DNA from: Inhella proteolytica
GTDB lineage: Bacteria; Pseudomonadota; Gammaproteobacteria; Burkholderiales; Burkholderiaceae_C
Reading direction: 5' to 3'
Assembly: GCF_016093275.1 (NCBI RefSeq)
Contig: NZ_JAEDAK010000004.1
Span: 1-64,000, forward strand
Length of the DNA: 64,000 nt
The notes under the pieces were generated by a model. That model had not been told where the DNA came from. It ran no database searches and saw only the letters and a program-made list of their open reading frames with translations. Shown here piece after piece: positions 15,688 through 23,462 of the stretch (positions are counted from its first letter, which is position 1; each line of letters begins with the position of its first letter). Made by a program: the position numbers and the translations under genes.

Positions 15688-18308
15688 GGCTTGGCCGGCA
15701 GCGGTGCCACCACCGGCGGCGGTGCGCGCAGGCCCAGGGCCAGGGCCAGCAGCAGGTAGTAGAGGAAGGCGATGCGCGTCGCATCGACCAGGCTGTCGAA
15801 CAGCCCGACGACGGCGAAGCCCAGCAGCGCGCCGGCCAAGGCCGGTGCGAGCGGGTGCTCGCGCGCCGCGCCCAGGCTCAGCCGGCCCAGCGCCAGCAGC
15901 CACAGGCTGGTGGCCAGCCCCAGGCCCACCAGCCCCTGCTCGAACAGCAGGTGCAGCGGCAGGCTCTTCATGTGGAAGGGCATGTGGTGGCGGTCGCTGC
16001 TGGGGAACCAATGCGCCAGCTCGCGGCTGAAGTCGCCATTGCGCAGCAGCTCGACCCCGTCGCTGCCACGCAGGGAGAGCTTGCGCAGCTCGATCTTCTG
16101 ACCCGGTGTGGCCAGGGCCACGGCGAACACCAGTTCGCGCGCCGGCCAGCCGCGCTCCGCCAGTTCACCAGCACCGCCCAGGTTCAGTTCGTAGCGCTGC
16201 CAGCTCCAGTCGACCTTGTCCACGTTCAGCTCGGCCGCGCGGCAGGCGGCCTCGTAGAGCAGATGCTTCTGGCACAGCTCGGCATGCAGTTGAACGGGCT
16301 GGATGGCACGCGCCTCCAGCACCAGCTTCAGGCCAGCGGGGGCATCCTTGACGCGCTGCGTCAGCCGCAACAGCTCGCCATGTCCCTGCGTGTGGGTGCC
16401 GGCAGCCAGCACCAGCCGAGGCCCGGCGGCGCCGCCGGCCCAGCGGTAGTCGCCCACGCGTTCGTCCACCGCCGCGTTGTTCTGGGCCTGAGCGACGAAG
16501 CGCCCGGCGCCAACCCCGAACAGCCAGGCCTGCCGGGCCTGCACGATGGCCAGCGCACGCTCCCAATGGGTCAGCCGGCCCTGGAAGTCCTGCGCGCCAG
16601 TGCTGAAGCGTTCGGCCATGTAGGCACCGCCGCCCAGAGCCGCCACCACCGCGCCCACGGCCAGCAGCAAACCGGCCGCCCCGACCCGGGTGCGCCAGCT
16701 CAGGGTGGCCAGCAGGCTACCCAGGCTGCCACCCTGCGTCATCGGCCAGAGCATTGCCAGCAGGATCAGGGGCAGCCAGGCGGCCTGCAATGCGGCATCG
16801 CCACCCCAGTTCCAGGCCACCAGGGCGGTCATCGCCAGGGTCCAGAACCAGGCCGCGGCGCGCAGGGCGTCCGCCAGCGGCCGCCGCCACAGGCCCGGCG
16901 CACGCCAGGCCAAATGCGCCAGCACCATGCTGCTGCACCAGGCCAGCACATAGGAGAGGTAGGCCGACTTGTCGAAGGCCAAGGCGAGCAGCGCGCACAG
17001 GCCGGCAGGCACCAGGGCGAGCACCAGCCCGAGCCCCGTCACCAGGGCGCGCTGGGCCGTCTCGGCGCGTTGCAGGGTGGGCGGCTGGAACAGCAACGCC
17101 ACCATGGCGCCGCAAACCCCGATCAGCCCACGGTAGCCGCTGCTGGGAAAGAGCTGCCAGCACACCCAGGCGGCCACGCCCAGCATGGCCAGGGCTCCCA
17201 CGCGGCCCGGCCAGGGGTCGCGGGGCAGATCGGCGTCGCTCGGCACCTGGCCGGTCAGCCAGCTGGAGGCGGGGTCGGCCACGCCACGGCGCAGGTGCTG
17301 GCGCTGCCGCCAGGCCAGCAGCGCCGTCAGCGCCAGGCCCAGCAGCACGCCCAGGTAGAGCGCGCGCGAAAAGGTCGTCAACCAGACGTACAGACCAAAG
17401 CCGAGCAGCGCCACGGCCAAGCTGAAGCGCTTCACCCCTTGCTGGCGCAGCACCAGCACCAGCACGAAGGGCAGGCTCAGGGCCAGCGCGCCGTCGAGCG
17501 CGGCACCGCCCACATGCATTTCCCAGAAGCCGCTGGTGGTGCGGTAGTCGGCACTGAAGTTGGTGAGCCCCGTGAAGGCCAGGCGCTCGGCGAATGCGCC
17601 CCAGGCCACGCCCAGCATCAGCAGCGCCATGCCGACGAGCAGGCTGGGCGTGAGGGCCTGCGGGGCGCGGCGCGCCGCGCGCAGCCACAGGGGCAGCATC
17701 AGCAAAAGGGCCAGCAAGGTCTTGGCCGGCCGCAAGCTGAAGCCGGGCTCCAGGTAGCCGTCAAACCAGCCCAGCCCGGCTCCGGCGTCCTGCAGGCCCA
17801 GCGCGGCGGCCACCGCCACCGACACCACCCAGCCCAGCAAGGCCAGCTTGACTGGCCCGCTCCAACGCAGCTCGTGCCGCCACGGGGGTTGCGGCGCGGG
17901 CGGGCGCTGGCGATTCGGGCCGCTCCAGGCCAGATAGCCGCCGGCCGCGCTGGCCAGCACCAGCAGGTCCAGCTCCTCCAGCCACAGCCAGCCCGTCCAG
18001 GGCGCGAGTCCAATGAGCGGCACCAGCGCCAGCATCCAGCCCGGCCAGGGGGCCCAGAAATAGCGCGCCAGCAAGGCCGCCAGCAGCACGCCCACCATCG
18101 CCGGGGCGACGCCGAGCGGGTACTGGCTGGCCAGCGCCAGCGCCATCGCCAGGCACAGCAGCCCCAGCACGCCGAGCGCGATGCGCAGGCTCATCGGCGT
18201 GCGGCGCAGATGCGCGGGCAAGTGCCCGGCCGAGCGCGCCTCCGCCTGGGAATCGTCCTCCACGCGGCGGGTCGAGCGCCGCCGCCGACGCGCCTGCAGC
18301 GCCTGCAT
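15684..18308 (-). CDS. O-antigen ligase/polymerase (Wzy_C)-like membrane protein
   Basis: 874 residues with more than ten transmembrane helices. A family-typical motif lies near residue 610: GRLTHWERALAIVQARQAWL followed by FGVGAGRF. After it comes a long soluble segment (about 640-790, strand-rich, containing FAVALATPGQKIEL) and then more helices. Such proteins join or polymerise lipid-linked glycans in the periplasm. The size and the beta-rich insert between helices are larger than usual for O-antigen ligases. Start ATG 18308 shares one base with the preceding stop (TGATG); an inner ATG near 18194 is possible. Confidence 0.72.
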   Translation of the reverse strand: MQALQARRRRRSTRRVEDDSQAEARSAGHLPAHLRRTPMSLRIALGVLGLLCLAMALALASQYPLGVAPAMVGVLLAALLARYFWAPWPGWMLALVPLIGLAPWTGWLWLEELDLLVLASAAGGYLAWSGPNRQRPPAPQPPWRHELRWSGPVKLALLGWVVSVAVAAALGLQDAGAGLGWFDGYLEPGFSLRPAKTLLALLLMLPLWLRAARRAPQALTPSLLVGMALLMLGVAWGAFAERLAFTGLTNFSADYRTTSGFWEMHVGGAALDGALALSLPFVLVLVLRQQGVKRFSLAVALLGFGLYVWLTTFSRALYLGVLLGLALTALLAWRQRQHLRRGVADPASSWLTGQVPSDADLPRDPWPGRVGALAMLGVAAWVCWQLFPSSGYRGLIGVCGAMVALLFQPPTLQRAETAQRALVTGLGLVLALVPAGLCALLALAFDKSAYLSYVLAWCSSMVLAHLAWRAPGLWRRPLADALRAAAWFWTLAMTALVAWNWGGDAALQAAWLPLILLAMLWPMTQGGSLGSLLATLSWRTRVGAAGLLLAVGAVVAALGGGAYMAERFSTGAQDFQGRLTHWERALAIVQARQAWLFGVGAGRFVAQAQNNAAVDERVGDYRWAGGAAGPRLVLAAGTHTQGHGELLRLTQRVKDAPAGLKLVLEARAIQPVQLHAELCQKHLLYEAACRAAELNVDKVDWSWQRYELNLGGAGELAERGWPARELVFAVALATPGQKIELRKLSLRGSDGVELLRNGDFSRELAHWFPSSDRHHMPFHMKSLPLHLLFEQGLVGLGLATSLWLLALGRLSLGAAREHPLAPALAGALLGFAVVGLFDSLVDATRIAFLYYLLLALALGLRAPPPVVAPLPAKP

Positions 18309-19471
18309 CAGCGCAGCCAGACCAGCAGGACCAGACCCGCCACCACCACGGCGCCGCCCACCCACCAGAGGGCCGCTCGCCCTGGCGGCTCCGGTTCAGC
18401 GACCGGGGCCGGCGCAGGCCCGGCCGACGGCCGATTGGATGGCTGCTTGGGCGGCGGCAGGGTCTTGGCAGAGCGTTTGGGTGGCAGGGTGGCCGAACTC
18501 GGGGGCTCGGCCGGCGGCATCGTCTTGGCCTCGTCCAGCGGCATGCGCATCGTCGGCGCCTCGGCGCGCTGCTTGCGCTGCACGGCGTCCAGCGCGGCCG
18601 CTTCGGTGCTGGCCATGCCGGCGCTGGCGTCCAGCCAGCCTTCCACGGCTTCGGCCAGCTCACCCAGGTCGGCCGGGCGCTGCTTGGGGTCGGCCGCGGT
18701 GGCGCGGCGCAGCAGTTCGTCCAGGGCCTCACGCGCCTCGGGCTTCAGGGCCAGCCACTGGCTCAGCGCCTGCACCGGGGCATTGGCGGGTTCGGCCTGC
18801 TGCGGCAGCCGGCCATTGACGAGCAGGCAGGTCACCATGCCGACGGCATAGACCTGCGCTGCGCCGCTGCTGGCCACGCCGGGCGCGCGCGCCTGGGCCT
18901 CGGGGCAAGCCATGGCCTGTGCCGCGTGGCAGAGCTGACCCTGCAGGCTGCCCATGCGCTGAGCCTTGGCGTCGGCGCGCACCAGGGCCAGGGCCATCAG
19001 GCGCAGCTGCTGCTGCGGGCCAACCCACAGCAGGCTGGGGTCGAGCTCGACCAGACCGAAGCCGGCCGTCTCGGCCATCAGCAGCAGCTCGCACAGCTGC
19101 ACCACCCACTCCAGGCGCCGACGCAGCGAGGCCTGCCGCACCGCCAGCAGCAGCGGCTCCCCTTCAGACAGCGGGAACACCACATAGGGCCGCCCCTCGC
19201 TCGTCAGGCCGGAGTCGAGCGGCCAGGTGATGTCTGGGTGCTGCCAGGGCTGGCCCTCGGTCTGCGCGATACGCAGCAGCACCGCGGCGGCATCCTCGGG
19301 GCGCGCATAGACCACGACCCAGGCGCCCTGGTGGCTCAGGCTGTGCTGGGCCAGCCACCAGCGCCCCGAAGGCACCTCGGCCAGCGCCTGCTCCAGGCGC
19401 CACACGCCGAGCTTGTCGCCCGCCTGGGCACCCGAGGCATTGAGATCGAAATCGACGTTGGACTTGGTCAT
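18308..19471 (-). CDS. degenerate Ser/Thr kinase-like (pseudokinase) with C-terminal membrane anchor
   Basis: 387 residues. Residues about 20-285 follow the order of a bacterial Ser/Thr kinase: a beta-rich N lobe (GVWRLEQALAEVPSGRWWLA), strand VVVYARPEDAA, hinge-like YVVFPLSEGEPLLLAV, then a helical C lobe ending in LLRRATAADPKQRPADLGELA, the usual kinase tail. The catalytic HRD is replaced by LVELDPSLLWVG and no DFG is visible. A Pro/Ala-rich linker with TMRMP/TMPP/TLPP-type repeats (about 295-360) leads to one transmembrane helix and a tail of LVWLR. It is the first gene of the operon with the O-antigen-ligase-like protein, so it may control glycan synthesis as a non-catalytic scaffold. Confidence 0.7.
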   Translation of the reverse strand: MTKSNVDFDLNASGAQAGDKLGVWRLEQALAEVPSGRWWLAQHSLSHQGAWVVVYARPEDAAAVLLRIAQTEGQPWQHPDITWPLDSGLTSEGRPYVVFPLSEGEPLLLAVRQASLRRRLEWVVQLCELLLMAETAGFGLVELDPSLLWVGPQQQLRLMALALVRADAKAQRMGSLQGQLCHAAQAMACPEAQARAPGVASSGAAQVYAVGMVTCLLVNGRLPQQAEPANAPVQALSQWLALKPEAREALDELLRRATAADPKQRPADLGELAEAVEGWLDASAGMASTEAAALDAVQRKQRAEAPTMRMPLDEAKTMPPAEPPSSATLPPKRSAKTLPPPKQPSNRPSAGPAPAPVAEPEPPGRAALWWVGGAVVVAGLVLLVWLR

Positions 19472-19553
19472 GGGCGGCAGCTGGGAGCGCAGGGGCCGAT
19501 GTTAGGCGCGCGGCCGGCCGACCGGGCAGGGCAACACTTGGATACTGCGCCCC

Positions 19554-20528
19554 GTGCTCAGCATCGTCGGCCACTGCCTGCCCTTCTTCCTGCTCGTGCT
19601 GGCCGGCTATGGCGCCGCGCGCCTGCGCTGGCTGGGGCTGGACGCCCTGCCCGGCCTGAACACCTTCGTGCTCTTCTTCGCCCTGCCGGCGCTGCTGTTC
19701 CGGCTGGGCCGCGAACTGGTGCAACAGGCCGATGTGGCCGCGTTGCTGGCGGTCTATGGGCTGGCGAGCCTGGCCCTGCTGAGCCTGGCCTGGCGCTGGC
19801 TGCGCCGCCACGGCCGCAGCCGGCTGGACAGCGGCATGGCCACGCTCGCCGCCGCCTTTCCGAACAGCGGCTTCCTGGGCGTGCCGCTGATCGGCTCCCT
19901 GCTCGGGCCGACCGCCGCCGCGCCGGTGGTGGCCACCATCGCGGTGGACCTGCTGTTCACCAGCACGGTGTGTCTGGCCCTGGCCGGCCAGGGCGCCCAG
20001 GCCGGTGCGGCCGATGGCAGCCGCCCGCCCTGGCGCGAGGCCCTGCGCCCGGCGCTGCGCAACCCGCTGGCCTGGGCCATCGCGCTGGGCCTGCTGGCCG
20101 GCGCCCTGCAGCTGCAGGCGCCGGCCCCGCTGGAGCGCAGCCTGGCCCTGCTGGCACAGGCGGCGTCGCCCACGGCGCTGTTTGCGCTCGGCCTGGCGCT
20201 GCGCCGCACCGAGCTGGCGGCCCATGGGCAGACGCACGGCGAGCGCCGCCAGGCGCACCGCGAGGCGCTCGGGCTGGCGCTGATCAAGCTGCTGGCCCAC
20301 CCGCTGCTGGTGGGCGCCCTGGCCTGGAGCGCGCAGCAGCTCGGGCTGCTCGGGGGCGAGGCCGTGGCGGTACTGCTGCTGGTGGCCGCGCTGCCCTGCG
20401 CCGCCAATGTGGCGCTGCTGACCGAACGTGTGGGTGCGGACAATGCGCTGGTGTCGCGCGCCATCCTGACCTCCACCCTCCTCGCCCTGGGCAGCCTGCC
20501 GCTGCTGGCCTGGTGGCTGCGCGGATGA
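19554..20528 (+). CDS. AEC family transporter (auxin efflux carrier-like)
   Basis: 324 residues, about ten transmembrane helices in two fivefold halves. Hallmarks of the AEC/MdcF family are present: LPFFLLVLAGYGAARLRWL, NTFVLFFALPALLF, FPNSGFLGVPLIGSLLG, ASPTALFALGLALRR, ALPCAANVALLTERVG. These carriers export or import organic acids or related small molecules. Start is a GTG at 19554. It is divergent from the pseudokinase operon and overlaps the following S9 peptidase by four bases (ATGA). Confidence 0.87.
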   Translation: MLSIVGHCLPFFLLVLAGYGAARLRWLGLDALPGLNTFVLFFALPALLFRLGRELVQQADVAALLAVYGLASLALLSLAWRWLRRHGRSRLDSGMATLAAAFPNSGFLGVPLIGSLLGPTAAAPVVATIAVDLLFTSTVCLALAGQGAQAGAADGSRPPWREALRPALRNPLAWAIALGLLAGALQLQAPAPLERSLALLAQAASPTALFALGLALRRTELAAHGQTHGERRQAHREALGLALIKLLAHPLLVGALAWSAQQLGLLGGEAVAVLLLVAALPCAANVALLTERVGADNALVSRAILTSTLLALGSLPLLAWWLRG

Positions 20529-22903
20529 AGGCCGCCGCCCTGCTGCTCTGCCTGCTGGCCTGGCTGCCGGCACAGGCCGCCGAACCCTACCGGCAGCCGC
20601 CGGCCGCCACCCGGGCGGCGCTGGATGCCACGCTGCCGGCGCGCGCCAGCATCTCGCCCGACCGCCGTTGGCTGGCGCAGATCGAGACGCGCCGCTACAC
20701 CCCGCTGGCCGAGCTGGCCCAGCCCCTGCTGCGCCTGGCGGGGGTGCGCTTCGCGGCCGGCAGCCTCTCCGCCCCGCCCGGCAGCGCCGCGCTGCAGGGC
20801 CTGCGCCTGCGCCCCCTGCTGCCGGCCCAGGCGCCGGAGCGCCGCATCGCCCTGCCCAGCGGCGGTGCCTGGCACAGCTTTGCCTGGGCCCCCGACGGCA
20901 AGCATTTCCTGCTGCAGCGCCGCACTGCCCAGGCCACCGAGCTCTGGTGGGGCAGCAGCGCCGGCGGCGGCGTGCAGCGGGTGGAGGGCCTGCGCCTGAA
21001 CGGCGTGCTCTGGGATGGCGAGCCGGCCTGGCTGTCCGCCCACGAGGTGCTGGTGCTGGCCGCGGCCCCGAAGGGCGCGCCGCCCGCCGCCCCGCTGCCC
21101 GGGCCACAGGTGCAGGAACACCAGGGCCGCGCCAGCCCCGAGCGCCCGCTGCCCGACCTGCTGCGCACCGAGCACGACGAAGCCCTGTTCGAGCACCATG
21201 CGCGCGCCCAGCTGGTGGCGGTGAACCTGCTCTCTGGCGGCTGGCGCCGGGTGGGCGAGCCGGGACTGATCCACACGGTGGCGGTGGCCGGCCAGGGCCA
21301 GGCCATCCTGGTGGAGCGCCTGGTGCGGCCCTTCAGCCGCGCCTTCGCCTGGGACGATTTTCCGCAGGTCATCGAACTGCTGGACCGCCAGGGCCGGCGC
21401 CTGCGCGAACTGGCCCGCCTGCCCTCGCGCCAGGGCATTGCCATCGACGGCGTGCTGCCCGGCCCGCGCGTGTTCTACGCCAGCCCCACAGCCGATGCGG
21501 CGATCTACTGGGTGGAAGCGCTGGACGGCGGCAACCCCAGCCAGCGCGCCAGCTACCGCGACCGCGTGATGCGCCTGGAGCCGCCCTACAGCGGCGAGCC
21601 CCAGGAGGTGCAGCGCATGCCCTACCGCTTCTCGCGCCTGCGCTTCCTGGAGAACGGCCGCCACGCCCTGCTCACCGAAACCGACCGCGCACGCGCGCTG
21701 ACCCGCACCTACCTGCTGCCGCTGGACGGCAGCCAGAGCCGCCTGCTGTTCGAGCACGCGCTGCGCGAGCGCTTCCGCCACCCCGGCGCGCCGCTGATGC
21801 GCACCCTGCCGCATGGCGGCCGCGTGGTGGCGGGCAGCAAGGATGGCGAGTCCTTCTACTTCGTGGGCAGCGGCGCCAGCCCGAAGGGAGAACGCCCCTT
21901 CGTGGACCGCTACAGCATCAAGGACCAGCCCGTGCAGCGCGTCTTCCAGGCCGCCGAAGGCGTGCTGGAAATGCCGCTCGCCTGGCTGGACGAGCGCCAG
22001 CTGCTGACCCAGGTCGAGCGCGCCCACGAGGCCCCGCAGCCGGGGGTGCGCGATGGCGCGCAGTGGCGCGCGCTGCTGCCCCCGCGAGAGCTCTCGGCCG
22101 CCTGGCGCGCCATCAAGCGCCAGCACCTGAGCTTCAAGCGCGAAGACGGCGTGGAGATGTCCGCCTGGCTGCTGCTGCCGCCGGACCACCAGGAAGGCCA
22201 GAGGCGCCCGGCGCTGATCTGGGCCTACCCGCGCGAGTTCACCGACGCCGAACTCGCCTCGCAGGCCGCCGCCTACAGCGAGCTGAACGGCCTGCCGCCA
22301 CCCGGCAGCCCGATCTGGCTGGCACTGGAGGGCTATGCGGTGGTGGTGGAGGCCACGATGCCGGTGGTGGGCGACTCGCGCACCGTCAACGACGGTTTCG
22401 TCGAGCAGCTGCAGATGAACGCCAAGGCCCTGGTGGAGCAGCTGCGCGAGCACGGCGGCGTGGACATCAGCCGCCTGGCCATCGGCGGCCAGAGCTATGG
22501 CGCCTACATGGCCGCCAATCTGCTGGCGCACACCAATCTGTTCAAGGCCGGCATCGCCCGCGGCGGCGCCTACAACCGTACGCTCACCCCCTTCGGCTTC
22601 CAGAGCGAGCGCCGCAACCTTTGGGAAGCGCGCGAGACTTATATGAAGGTCTCGCCCTTCCTGCACGCCGAGCGCATCAAGGAGCCGCTGCTGCTGATCC
22701 ACGGCGAGCAGGACGCCAACCCCGGCACCCCGGCGCTGCAGAGCGAGCGCCTGCACCAGGCCCTGGCCGGCCTGGGGCTGACGACGCGCCTGGTGCTGCT
22801 GCCGCTGGAAGGGCACAGCCTGCAAAGCCGCGAGGCCGCCGGGCAGGTGCAGTGGGAGATGCACAACTGGCTGCGCCGCCACCTGGGCCCCGGCAAGCCC
22901 TGA
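20525..22903 (+). CDS. S9 family (prolyl-oligopeptidase-type) serine peptidase, secreted
   Basis: 792 residues with a signal peptide (MKAAALLLCLLAWLPAQA). A long beta-propeller region (about 40-540) with SISPD/WAPDGKHF-type blades is followed by an alpha/beta hydrolase domain. Its triad is Ser in GGQSYGAYMAANL, Asp in HGEQDANPGTP and His in LEGHSLQSRE. The sequence resembles glutamyl-endopeptidase-like S9D proteins. Predicted to cut short peptides in the periplasm. Translationally coupled to the AEC carrier (ATGA overlap), which hints at joint peptide or amino-acid use. Confidence 0.87.
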   Translation: MKAAALLLCLLAWLPAQAAEPYRQPPAATRAALDATLPARASISPDRRWLAQIETRRYTPLAELAQPLLRLAGVRFAAGSLSAPPGSAALQGLRLRPLLPAQAPERRIALPSGGAWHSFAWAPDGKHFLLQRRTAQATELWWGSSAGGGVQRVEGLRLNGVLWDGEPAWLSAHEVLVLAAAPKGAPPAAPLPGPQVQEHQGRASPERPLPDLLRTEHDEALFEHHARAQLVAVNLLSGGWRRVGEPGLIHTVAVAGQGQAILVERLVRPFSRAFAWDDFPQVIELLDRQGRRLRELARLPSRQGIAIDGVLPGPRVFYASPTADAAIYWVEALDGGNPSQRASYRDRVMRLEPPYSGEPQEVQRMPYRFSRLRFLENGRHALLTETDRARALTRTYLLPLDGSQSRLLFEHALRERFRHPGAPLMRTLPHGGRVVAGSKDGESFYFVGSGASPKGERPFVDRYSIKDQPVQRVFQAAEGVLEMPLAWLDERQLLTQVERAHEAPQPGVRDGAQWRALLPPRELSAAWRAIKRQHLSFKREDGVEMSAWLLLPPDHQEGQRRPALIWAYPREFTDAELASQAAAYSELNGLPPPGSPIWLALEGYAVVVEATMPVVGDSRTVNDGFVEQLQMNAKALVEQLREHGGVDISRLAIGGQSYGAYMAANLLAHTNLFKAGIARGGAYNRTLTPFGFQSERRNLWEARETYMKVSPFLHAERIKEPLLLIHGEQDANPGTPALQSERLHQALAGLGLTTRLVLLPLEGHSLQSREAAGQVQWEMHNWLRRHLGPGKP

Positions 22904-22919
22904 GCCTGCGTTCGCAGCC

Positions 22920-23399
22920 TCAGGGCAGCAGCTCGGCCACGGCGTCCCAGGCCTCGGGCGGCACCCGCCCCTCGTAACGCTGCACCACCTCGCCCTGCGC
23001 ATTGAGCACCAGGGTCAGCGGCAGCTTGGCGGGGCGCCGTGGCAGCAGGGCATCACGCGTGTCCTTGGCCGGGCGCCAGAGGGAGATGCCACGCATCGCC
23101 GCATCGGGCTGGGTGGTGGCCTGCAGCTGCTCGAACTGCCGCCAGTCGGCCTCGCGCGCGTCCATGCTGACGCTGACCAGGTCAAAGGGCTTGAGCTTCC
23201 AGCCGCGCAGGTTCGCGCGCAGCTCGGGCAGCTGGGTGCGGCAGGGCGCGCAGTCGCTGGACCAGTAGTGCACCATCACCACACGCCCACGCTGGGCGGC
23301 CAGGTCAAAGGCGCGGCCATCGGCGCTGCGCCCCTGCAGCTGGGCCAGGGCGGGCAGGGACAGCAGGCCGCAAAGCAGCAGCAGGGCAAGACGGCGCAT
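22920..23399 (-). CDS. TlpA-like periplasmic thioredoxin
   Basis: 159 residues. Signal peptide MRRLALLLLCGLLSLPALAQ, then a thioredoxin fold with the redox motif CAPC (YWSSDCAPCRTQLPEL) and the cis-Pro segment in PAKLPLTLVLNAQG. TlpA/ResA-type proteins reduce periplasmic disulfides, for example in cytochrome c maturation or copper-centre assembly. The ATG at 23399 has CTGGAG about 9 bases upstream. It lies 63 bases beyond the 3' end of priA on the same strand, so it may be read from the priA transcript. Its own 3' end converges with the S9 peptidase gene. Confidence 0.88.
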   Translation of the reverse strand: MRRLALLLLCGLLSLPALAQLQGRSADGRAFDLAAQRGRVVMVHYWSSDCAPCRTQLPELRANLRGWKLKPFDLVSVSMDAREADWRQFEQLQATTQPDAAMRGISLWRPAKDTRDALLPRRPAKLPLTLVLNAQGEVVQRYEGRVPPEAWDAVAELLP

Positions 23400-23462
23400 G
23401 GGCAACTCCAGAGACCACAAGGGCCCCAGCGGTCGGCCCGCAGACGCGTTTCCTTACACCGC

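Noticed and set aside
15855-18851. Nearly 1,000-codon plus-strand frame opposite the ligase-like gene
   Set aside because: A Gln/Gly/Ala/His-rich antisense artefact with no recognisable fold.
19754-23002. Over 1,000-codon open frame on the minus strand opposite the AEC and S9 genes
   Set aside because: Its composition is Gln/Ala/His/Gly-rich and it matches no domain; the plus-strand genes are complete and coupled.
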